Shown: in pieces, positions 47,837-58,061 of the stretch | Layout of the letters: every line of letters begins with the position of its first letter | Position numbering within the stretch: the first letter of the stretch is position 1 | Assembly: GCA_973895155.1 (NCBI GenBank) | Contig: OZ316891.1 | Span: 8,060,001 to 8,124,000 of the forward strand | Direction: 5' to 3' | Length of the DNA stretch: 64,000 nt | Origin: Marsupella aquatica | Lineage: Eukaryota; Marchantiophyta | Made by a program: the position numbers and the translations under genes | The notes under the pieces: model-generated | Seen by the model: the letters and a program-made list of their open reading frames with translations, nothing else | Told to the model about the DNA's origin: nothing | Databases searched by the model: none

Positions 47837-50269
47837 ATGGCGGAATCGGAGCTAGAAGTCACTGCGCGTCCGATAGTTGTTGTGATTCCATTAGGAATAG
47901 ATGATCGAAGGCGACTACGAGAGGATTTGACGACTATGGGCTTGAAGAATCTCCTAAAGTTTCCTTGGAGTATTTGTGAATTCAGCTTGATCGATCGGGG
48001 CGAATGGGACGGAGAGGAAGGACCGAAGATACGCACGAGGCCAAGCAATTGGAATGAGGAGCTCATCTCATCAATTTATTTGACTCCAAGTGTAGGCGAA
48101 GGATTACAAAAAGTAGAAGGCGAACCTAGGGCTTACGTTGAATCTCTGTTTTATCCGGGAACATTCAAGAGGCGGAATGGCTGGGTGGCGGCAGATTGCA
48201 TAGAAGCGCGATTGCAGCATTTATTTCGGTTCCTCTCCCCTATTTTTCATCCTGAGAGTCAAACGTGTATTACCTTGTCGTTTGCGGCCACTGTGATTTT
48301 TTCTGTGGAACAGAGGAAGACCATCAATTGGACTCAAATCCTACATAGAGTGATCCATGCGCAGGTGAAGAATTTTTGAAGTCGAGTCAGAGCAAGGAAG
48401 TTGAGGAGGGTGCAAATGACACCCTACTTCGCGCATATTTATTACAAGAAGCGATGCCTGTTACCGACAGAGAAAAGGATTTATCAAAATTTGAGGACTA
48501 AGGTGCGAATGGACGTGAGTTGTCGATCGGATGAGCCACTCAACAATCCTCAGGATACTCTGATTGCATTGTGTACTTTATTAGACTGCGAAGAGGCTGA
48601 GTTGTTACCAAATGTCCGAAATTTGGTTGAAGCACATGAGCAGGCCACTCAAATTCCAGAGGAGGACACTCCTACAGTTGACGAGGAGCTAGCTGACCGA
48701 CTTTCGCATGATATTGAAGCCGAATTGATGCACGAGGCCCAGCTCAGTTCACAATGTGGGAGTCCCATCCCTCTGCATAACCCGGAAGAAGCTATTCAGG
48801 AACCAGAGACAGCTGCGGAATCACCAGGTGAAGGTTCAGTTTTACCTTCTTTTGCAGAAAATGTAGTTTTGAATGAGTTACCAAGTTTATCCCCATCTCT
48901 AGCTGCAGAAGGACCGGACGCTTTGGCTTCATTACAGGACTACCAATCGGATGAATACTCCAATGGGAGTCCACAGCCACCCTTACAAGATGTCCTTGGT
49001 TTTCCCCAAGACATTCAACCTTTAGGAATACCAGGTTTTGATGTTTCAAGAAGTGATGGTGAGAATGCAATTGTAGAGATTGATGATGAGGAGGATGTCT
49101 CCTTTTTGCGAAGATCTGAACGAGATGATTCAAGTCAGCAGGAAGGTAGTAGTATGGTGGCGGTACCATTGGACATTTTGGAAGACTTAGCTGAGAGATT
49201 AAGTCAAATCTCCCGGTTACCCACAATACCAATGGGCTATGATAGTTCGGAACAGAGTCCTGGGGCATCACCTCAGCACATATCAGCTCCAAACGATTTT
49301 GAGAGATATGCTTCTCTGGACGCTCCACTTACAGCTTCTCCACCTCGAGCCCGAGATGAGTATCCAGTTACTTATAGGCGTCGACCATGGAAAAGGTTAT
49401 GGAAAGCTCAAGATTCGGTGGAATTACATGCTGCTACAGATTTTGTGGAGGCTCAGATTGAGGTACAAGAGCAGTATGCCCATGAGCAGGAACCATATAA
49501 CGATTCGGAGCAGGTAGCTGCCTACTCAGAGGAGTTACGGCTAGAAAACGAACCACCCAGTGCAGGTCGAGGAGATAGGGCAATTCCAGAACTAGTACAG
49601 CCTACTATTGCACCTTTGTCTCCTGCGACTTCACCTTGTCCTCCTGCTAAGGAATCTGTGATTCCTTCCAATACTCCAGGGGTTATTTTTCGATGGATAG
49701 GTGCGCCAAGTGATGGCAGTGAGGATGAGGCAGATCCTCGAATTATTCGAATTCCACCAAAATTAGGGAGATCGGTTGAGTTACCACCTCCTATTCCTGT
49801 CCCCAATCTTACTTCTATTAATTCTTGGACCAAGAAAGACTACCATATGGCTTTCAGGCATTTGGAAGTAGAGAGTATCAAACAGCAACAACAGGTTTTG
49901 CCAGGATTATGTCCTCCAGGCATTCGTACTTTGATTCCTACGTATAAATTTCCTAAAGTTGTTCCACCTATAGATAAGGACAGGAGACATAAATTCTCTG
50001 AGTATGAAATATGGTGTTGGGTGTATACCCTTCGAAGAACCCTTTGTCCTTTTCCTCCTATACCTCCAGAACATCCATGGCCTTATCGTTACTATGTCTG
50101 GGTTGCTCATGACGGATATGCAATTCAGTATAAGTATGAGAAGGATCTGCTTAAACTCAGAGAACAGCTACAGAGACTCCAACTACATTCCTCTTCTCGC
50201 ACTCAAGGCTCCCACGCTATCAGAGGACTTGCTCGATTGCCTCTACTCGACCCTTGGCCTCCAATGTAA
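47837..50269 (+). CDS. Y accessory ORF3 (unknown function), one internal TGA
   Basis: One frame of 811 codons, broken only by a TGA at 48377-48379. The N-terminal part (MAESELEVTARP, then IRTRPSNWNEELISSIYLTP, then FRFLSPIFHPES, INWTQILHRVIHAQ, and after the stop MTPYFAHIYYKKRCLLP) resembles in layout the globular block of X-prime ORF3. It may be a member of the plant transposon protein domains. The middle is acidic, serine- and proline-rich and probably disordered. The last 130 residues are again ordered-looking (SWTKKDYHMAFRHLEVE, YEIWCWVYTLRRTLCPFPP, WPYRYYVWVAHDGY), ending in a leucine-rich helix. There is no membrane segment. I know no function. Confidence 0.75.
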
Positions 50270-50354
50270 TTTTACAACTCCACATCATTAAAGAGCCACT
50301 TCAGAAGTGCCTGATCAAGTATATTATTTCACTTCTTGTGCGGACACAGCGAAT

Positions 50355-50370
50355 TTTGAGTGGAGGGCTA
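50355..50370 (+). other. Polypurine tract of Y
   Basis: TTTGAGTGGAGGGCTA precedes the TGTGG of the 3' LTR directly. It is the expected primer for plus-strand synthesis, although interrupted by pyrimidines. Confidence 0.7.
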
Positions 50371-52087
50371 TGTGGAAAGGAGACTTTTGCTGAAACACGA
50401 CCATAAGAGAAAAATCTGAATCGTTTCAAACTTTTTGAGCAAAAACGACGCTTTCTGAAGCGTCTACTTTCAATTTGGCGGTTAACTCACTTCATTCTAA
50501 CTAAGGACGCTTTCTGAAGCGTCCCCAGTTACAAAGCCAATAAACCTCAAGACAGCTGAGGCGTCCATGCGTGCTGCCAACCAGATGCGACCCCCTTAAC
50601 CACGACGCTTTTTGAGCCGTCCTTCACCGATACCACGGAACAAAAGACGCTTCGTGAAACGTCTATTCGAACCAGACACCGGACGCTTTAAGACGCTTTC
50701 TGAAGCGTCCGCTAACCCCAAAGTCCGATGAGACGCTTTCTAAAGCGTCCACATGAGAAGTGACGCCTCGACTGTTCGGCCGTGTTCGAAGACAAGGCAG
50801 AATCGATGCTTTCTGAAGCGTTCGCCAAGACAGACTTCGCCGCTTTCTGAAGCGTCCCACCTGAAGGCCGGAAGACGGACGCCGCGACCAAACCCTCAAA
50901 ATTCAGCCGACGCTTTCTGAAGCGTCCATAAAAGTCCTTTGTAGTTTTGGACGCTTTCTGAAGCGTCCACTATGTTCCCAACACTTAGAAAAAGTTTCAG
51001 TTTTCGCACTTTTATAACACCGTGCCACTTTTACTGATTTATTTGAGGCACTTAGAGACCTCAGAAAAGTCTGAAACTTTACCAGCATAGAGATTATATG
51101 TAGTAGAGTACTCTAGAAAAGTCTCAGCTCATTCCGACTTTTAGTTTAGAAGTTAAAATTAGATTAACACCACTGTTTATTAGTTTTACCGGAAAGCACC
51201 GACGCTCTACAAAGCGTCCACTAAGTCTCCAATGCATTTCTTTATTTCTTTTAGGATTGTCTTTTAGATATTTGAGGTTTGAAAAGTCATGCCTTTTCAG
51301 TTAAGGGAACCTTTACTTATAAAACCTCATGTTTTTTCCATTCGAAAGGAGGGGGGGACAATTCCAATCAGACTTCTGTTAGTTTCCCTCCTTCCATTTT
51401 AACAAGAGAAGTCTTGTATGGAAGTAAAACTTATGTTTGAATTTATGAATTCAAGAAATTTCTTGATACTTGAATTCAGTTACAAACTTCTGTGACTTAC
51501 ATTGAATTCACTGCTAGGCTTGCTTGAAGGGTCAAGATTCGCTAGCTAATTCAAGAGTTGTTGTTTGATATGTGAGAAGTAAAGTTTGGTTCTCAGAGTA
51601 TTCAGTACCGTTACTTTGTTTATGGAATATGATTTAGTGTTTGACGGAATTGCGTATCGCTGATGTCAAACCATGTTGCCGACATCTTAAGTCATATCAT
51701 TACATTTGTAACCAGAGCAGTACTTGTTTAGCAAATTGGAAATTCCTTATCATGCAATTTTATTTAGTCAGGAGAGAAATTAGTGAGTTATGAGACTTGT
51801 TTTATGTCTATTCTAAGACCATAGTCCTTTTTGAAGGAGTGGCAATAGCTAATCAGAGTTTTCAGACCATAATTGACTCTCTCTTGACTCATAAGACAGA
51901 AGTTTATTTACTTTGGTGTTTTGTTTATTTGATCTTTTAGTGAGAAACAAGAAATCTATGTGCTGAGAGCTTTAGATTACTCAGAGAGATAAATTCATTC
52001 AATTCTTTCCAAATCTGTTCTTAAAGGGATCGTATTCCGAGTCTTTATGTAAAAAGTGTTCCTTTTTGTTCTTTTGGCTATACGACA
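50371..52087 (+). repeat. 3' LTR of Y
   Basis: It is the same length as the 5' LTR (1717 nt), with TATAAAA at 51318-51324 and the hairpin array at 50447-51220. Some of the 13 differences fall in hairpins. The hairpin at 50447 is better matched here than at 38313, whereas those at about 50740 and 50813 carry arm mutations in this copy. Confidence 0.97.
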
Positions 52088-52882
52088 CAACTATCCTAGA
52101 AGGCGGGGATGGCAAGGCCGAGGCTAGGACGATCATTGAGGAAGCCAGGGTAGCGGATCCACCACTAAAGCAAGTCGGGGAGGTCGTAGCCTGATCTGAG
52201 GCCGTAGCCAAAGCTGAGGCCAAAGCCAAGGGTGGACCCGGTCAGGACGTGGGAGAGTTGACTCGGTCTGGGGTAGGTAATATGTCAGAATACAGACCTA
52301 CGGCAGTGGTTGCGGATGAAGCGTTGGGGGCGTCCATCTCGGTTAGTTATACAGTGACCCTTGTGTATATTCATGTTCCCTCATGCCTAAGAGCTGAATA
52401 GAGTTGGCCTCGCGGCTTAGTTCGCAGATCTTGTGTATGAGAAGTACTGTTTGTATGGCAAGTGCATGGTATAACTCAATCAGAAGGAGTTATTTTTGCT
52501 ATTTGAGTGTCGCATTAACTTGTTTGAAGATTGCCCACATCAACCAAGATAGAAAGGAAGTAAGCAAGGTAGTAAGAGTTGGATGTGTCAAGCTGAGAGG
52601 TCTTAGCGGCTAACCCAAGCCATTTGGGGATCATTCCGGTGGCGGACTCCAAACATACCTAAAAGAAGACCAGGAGAGGAAGACAAGGGAAGGCATAGAA
52701 TAGGCCGGCTACTTATCTCATGACCTGATGAAGCATCTGTCCAGTATATGTGTGTAAAATTTTAGTAGAAGAGAGTTAGCAGCGTCCCATGCCGATAAGC
52801 CGCGGAACCTGTCTCGCCGAGAGCAAAACCTACGGGAATCGACTTCTGCAGGGGGTTTCTTGGGTTTAGGGAGCCATGGGAA
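52088..52882 (+). mobile_element. Element X, fragment 3: ORF3 end and LTR
   Basis: After the right CAACT of Y, the ORF3 tail resumes (alanine/glutamate-rich, AKAEAKAKGG, then GELTRSGVGN and EALGAS), with an in-frame TGA near 52195. The LTR of X follows, alignable from about 52330 to 52882 with the X-prime LTR, and ends GGAGCCATGGGAAAAACCACA. Relative to X-prime, some 340 nt around the ORF3/LTR junction are absent. This closes the plus-strand element whose left part is at 25330. Confidence 0.85.
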
Positions 52883-53929
52883 AAACCACACAGACTTAAA
52901 ATATAAGGACAATGAAGAAAAACAGAATAAAAAAAATAATCGATAAGGAGGCAGGAATTGTTGCAAAGGCCAAAAAGTAATAGACAAAGAAACAGCAACA
53001 AAAAAAGGAGAAGTAGCGAGTGAATCCAAAAAAGAGAGTTGATAAGGATCAGACATCAAGGCATAAGAAAGGCAAATAAGGAACATCGGAGACCCTCAGG
53101 AATTCTGAAACAATAAGGACCAAAAATCAAAGGAAGAAGAATCGAGACAACATGATAGAAAGAGACAACAAGCAAGTAGTGAAAGTAGTTGTAGCAACAA
53201 GTGAAATGTTGAAGGATCAAAAATGAGAAATGCCGTAAGGAGTGATTGAATTGGAGAACCACGATTGTTACCCCAACAGGAAAAGCAAGCAGAACAAACG
53301 ATCGAGAAAACGAACGCCAGGAGAGAGAAGAACGTCCTATGAAGACTAAGATCGTGGTACAAGGTAAAGACGAGACGTTGGGCAAAGGAGGCAAACAAAA
53401 ACACAACATAAGCAACAAAAACATTGAAGAAAATGAGACTTAACCCGCTAAGTGCAACCCTCCTTAACCACAAAACCCGTCAAAGCAATTTTCTCATACA
53501 AAAAGAATTGTGCACTAAACCAGGGAAGCGCACATAATCGCAAACCATTCACAACTACAAACCAAAAACAATGAGAATTTCATTTACAAGAGAACCTTGT
53601 GCAGTTAACCACATACACAAGGAAAACCAAACTTCAGTGCAAACCCTAAAGTGCATTTCATCCTTTACGCTTAACTTGCATGGGGCAATAAACCTAAAAT
53701 GCATTTAGGGTTAACAAAAAATAACCTTATATTAATAAGACAAAACCCTAAAAGGAAAAACAAAAAGGAAAAATCAACTTTTTTGATTTTTTGAAAGCGC
53801 ACAGAACCTATAACAGCACAAAAATCCATTAGACACTAAAAACCAAACTATCTTAGAACCCTCGCATACATTATAACCAATATGAGACCTAAAAACCTAA
53901 CCCTAACTCTAAACCTAAAACCCAAAGAC
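52883..53929. other. A-rich region, no gene seen
   Basis: Plus-strand A-rich sequence with AACCCTAA-like phrases at 53640-53915. Its minus-strand frames are compositional. The last part must contain the 5' end of the copia element, but I cannot define its LTR or primer site. Confidence 0.4.
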
Positions 53930-56900
53930 ATGGCATCCATAGAGAAGCTGAACTTTCTCCCCTTGACCATCGAGGGGGAGAACTACCTATCCTGGATACT
54001 AGACATTAAAGTCAACCTAGAATAGCTAAAGACATATATGAAACTATCATAATCAATCAGGGCACAACAACCCAACAGAAGGCGAGAGCCTTGGTGTTCA
54101 TAAGACACCACCTTGTAGAACCACTAAAGCTACAATACCTTAACGAGGAAAATCCCAAAAACCTTTGGGATCAACTCAAGGAAAGATATGACCACACTAA
54201 GACCATACACCTGCCTAGAGCCCGCCATGACTGGGCTAACCTTTGTGTCCAAGACCATACATCTATAGTTAACTATAACAGTGAGCTATTGGGCATCACA
54301 TCCTAATTGGCCCTATGTTAGGGAATATTTTTTCCGACTTAGAGGCAGGCAAATGAGCAAAAGGATGGTAAATGGATAGGGCAATTTTTTAGAATTCCAC
54401 GGGAGAAATGTTGTGCTAGTGAGAAGAGTGAATGATCGAGTTTTGGGAATGGGCAGACTATGGTGATAAGAGTATCAGGATGGAGTCTTGGAAATCTAAG
54501 ATTGAACTGATCAAAAGCAGAGTTGGGAAGTTAAACAGAAGTTCCAGAAAGATGTCATCGTGGTGTTGTGGGAAGAAGTTTAAAGGTGAACGATGGAGTT
54601 TTGGTGCAGAGTAATAAAAGGCGATAAAGTTATGAACTTTGTGAACGATGGAATTATATTATTCGATGGTGATAAGAGGAAGAGGATTGATCCCAAACAA
54701 GACAATGGAAATGCTAGGCACGCGATTGAAGATTTGGAAGATTCAGGTGCTTTCTTAGTGACAATGAATGCAAATAAAAGAAACACTTTTCGCATATTTG
54801 TTGGGTTTCTATGTCACATAGTAGAATGCTTTTCATTCCACTACGCATGAGATGTCAATACATGACCTTTGGCATACCAAGTTTGGACACCCTAGTATGA
54901 CCATGTTTCAAAAGATGAAAATAGTAACCCATGAAGTACCACAAAACGCACGTGCAACAAACCATAATCATTCTTGCACGACATGTTCTCAAGGAAAGTT
55001 AATCCTTAGACCTTCCGTCTCCAAGACCATCCATGAAATACCCAGATTCTTGGAACAAGTGCATGCAAACATATGTGGCCCTATTGAGCCACCAAGCGGA
55101 CCATTTTGATTTTTCCTAGTCATCATTGATGCATCCTCAAAATGGTCGCAAGTTTTGTTGCTTTCCCACGACTTTTAGCACACATCTTAAAGCTAAAAGC
55201 TCAATTCCTTGAAAACTCTATCAAGACAATTAGGGTTGATAATATAGGCAAATTTATTCCAAAAACATTCAAAGATTTTTGCATGGCTATAGGGATAGAC
55301 ACTCAATATCCTGTACCTCACGTCCATTTCCAAAATAGCATTGCTGAATCTGTCATTAAAAGAATACAAATGATAGCAAGACCCGTGCTTATGCAGATGT
55401 AGTTACCCACAGCTGCCCGGGGTCACGCTGTACCACATGCAACAGCTTTACTTAAATATTGCCCATCGGCGTACAACAACCAAACTCCACACCACCTAGC
55501 CTTTGAAGTAGACCTTTACTTATCACATGTCCATGACTTTTGGTTGCCAAGTACTAGTCCCCATCATGGGACCCAAACGTACTAAGATGGGACCTCAAAG
55601 ATTGAAAGACATTTACATTGGTTTTGAGTCACCATCCATAATCAAGTACTTAGAATCATTAACTGTCAATGTCTTTCAAGCGAGGTTCCCTGACTGCCAT
55701 TTCTACGAGAAAATTTTCCCCAAACTATGTGAAGGAAAACCGCAATTCAAACAACCTTGTAACCTAGAATTATGATGGCGGACTCAGTCCACTATTTGGA
55801 ACCATCCACGGACACGACAATGCAAAGAAGAAGTCCATAGAATATTGCAATTGACAAAGACTGTGGAGCAAATGCCAAACGCATTTATAGACATTGCGCA
55901 AGTGACCAGATTACATATCCCTTCCGCAAATGCTCCCGCATGTCTACAAGAATCCACACAACTGGCCACGGACCAACCACCAAGAGAAAAATGTGGACGT
56001 CCTTTGGGATCTAAAGATATTCAACCAAGGCAAAGAAAAACAACAACAATAATATCACCAGTGATACCAGAAGAGATACCCACACCAAGTCATGTCTAAA
56101 TCCCCAAAAATGAAGAAATCTCAATTCACTACATGAACACTAGGACCATCTGGAATAGAAATAATATTCCCATGGACGACAACTTTGCCTACCACATTTC
56201 CCAAAATATCACGGATACACAACCTGACCCTAAAACAATCAATGAGGCACAGAAAGCCCAAATTGATCAGAATGGGAAAAGACAATTAATTCAGAATTGG
56301 ATTCACTGATTAAATACCAACTGTTCGGACCTATTGTCCCAGCACCAACAAATACCCACTTAATGGATTATAAGTGGACATTTGTGAAAAAAAAATGCAC
56401 AAGGCCAAGTTGCAAGATATAAAGCACATCTTGTCGTGAAAGTATACACACAAATACCTGGGCGTGACTTTGACTTGATATACGCACCAGTGATGGATGC
56501 AATAACCTACAGATATCTAGTTGGTTTTTTCTCTAGGTCGTCGACTAAAATGCATCAGATGGATGTCATAACAATATGGATTACTGGAGACTACCATATA
56601 CATGAAAGCACCCCAAAATTAATAAAATGACACACATACCATCTTTAGGGGGAGCATAAGACAAAACAAAACCAATCCACATCCACATATCTACCTTATA
56701 CCACAAAAAGACCTTAGGAAGGGAAAACGGGGCAAGGTGGACCTATAGTCCATCAAACACCATGGAATGGACCTATTGTCCTTCCTAAGAGCGGATCTAT
56801 TGTCCCTCCAATACATAAATCCATGCCCTGGCCAAGGATGGATATGTTGTCCAGATCATGAGATCGTTATATGGACTAAAGCAAAGCGGAAGAATGTGGT

Positions 56901-57663
56901 ATCAGAGATTTAGAGATAAAATATTGAATATGAGTTTTACTAATGAAGATATTGCTCCTTGTTTATTTATTAAAAAACATGATGAGAAATTTTTAATAAT
57001 TGTCATCTACGTAGACTATGGTTTATTTGGACACTTAAACTTATTACAACACCTCATCAAGATACTAAACCACATATTTGAGATGAAAAACTTAGGCCAA
57101 ACCCACTACTGTTTGGGCCTACAATTCAAACACCTACTTATTGGTATACTTTTACATCAGAGTACATATACCATCAAAATCCTCAAACAATTCAACATGG
57201 ACAAAGCACATCTTCTAACTTCTCCTATGGAAGTACAATTCCTAGACAGAGACAAGGATGCATTCAAAAAAAGAAATGAAAATGAATAATTACTTGGTCC
57301 TGAAAAATCATACTTATCAGCAATAGGAGCACTCATGTTCCTAACTAACCAAACACGATCAGACATAGTGCACAACCTACCATACGCCACCGGAATGGCA
57401 CAAAAAGAATAATGCGTTACCTACAAGGAACTACTGATATGGGACTATATTTTCCTAATAACAATAATAAGATCTTAACAGGCTACGCAGACACCGGATA
57501 TTTATCAGACCCAGACGACACTAAATCACAAACCGATTACATATTCTTATATGGTACTATAGCCATTTCTTGGAAAAGCACTGAGCAAACACTAACATGC
57601 ACTTCATCCAACCATGGCGAGATTATTGCATATATGAAGCTAGCAGAGAGTGTATTTGGCTAA
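53930..57663 (+). pseudogene. Degraded Ty1/copia retrotransposon
   Basis: Gag begins at the ATG at 53930 (MASIEKLNFLPLTIEGENYLSW) and continues to 54306 (LWDQLKERYDHTKTI), with an early stop near 54022. Repeat R copy 2 then interrupts. The gag-pre-integrase zinc region follows (HTKFGHPSM...CTTCSQGK, 54852-55000), then integrase pieces to about 55770. A broken linker comes next, then reverse transcriptase from 56858 (LYGLKQSGRMWYQRF), whose active site reads YVDY at 57008-57019 where copia elements have YVDD. RNase H is at 57412-57663 (GYADTGYLSD, CTSSNHGEIIA). The integrase-before-RT order defines copia. Many stops and frame shifts make it inactive. Confidence 0.88.
54316..54767 (+). repeat. 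Dispersed repeat R, copy 2 (inside copia)
   Basis: It aligns with 23252-23724 over its full length. It sits between the copia gag and the gag-pre-integrase region, where the copia protease would be expected, so it seems to have replaced or interrupted that part. Confidence 0.8.
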
Positions 57664-58061
57664 AAAGAGTAATCAAACATATTAATACAAACTATGGTTT
57701 ATCAACACTAACCAAACAGAGAGATACAAAGCAAGATAGTCAAAAACTATGACTAAACGGGAACTGAGAGGGCGGGAGGGCGGAGCAAACTCAAAGGTGT
57801 GGCTATGGCTGCCTGACTTCCCTGGACTCACCAACACGCTCACACTACCATTTTGATCGTTTTATAGGGCGCTGACTCCTCGTGTGGACCTTGATATCGA
57901 AGGCGTTGCAACTTGCTTGGACATTGGTGGTCGGAAGTGTCACGGAGAGGAATCGAATCAGCTGGAGCACTTCACATTTGTGAACGGAGGGCAAAATTTT
58001 GGCAATAATTTGAATTGGGTTTGCAAGGTGAGTAGGCTGCTAAGCGTCACGACTAGAACAG
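57664..58061 (+). other. Copia 3' remnant and probable LINE 5' leader
   Basis: The copia RNase H frame fades out near 57700. A G-rich phrase (GGGAACTGAGAGGGCGGGAGG) at about 57760 may be the start of the LINE leader, which then runs into ORF1. The exact junction is not resolved. Confidence 0.35.

Larger units (their letters stand above)
38237..52087 (+). mobile_element. Element Y, complete Ty3/gypsy LTR retrotransposon with target duplication
   Basis: The 13,851-bp element starts TGTGG and ends GACA. It is flanked by CAACT at 38232-38236 and 52088-52092. Both LTRs are 1717 nt (38237-39953 and 50371-52087) with a constant offset of 12,134 nt, 13 substitutions and no indel. Inside are a tRNA-Asp-type primer site, a 1.3-kb leader with a protease-like frame, gag, protease, reverse transcriptase-RNase H-integrase, a polypurine/hairpin module, ORF3 and the PPT. 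Stops and two frame shifts in pol mean this copy cannot make an intact polyprotein, though the small LTR divergence indicates a recent insertion. The structure places it near the Tat/Athila side of plant gypsy elements (inference). Confidence 0.95.
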
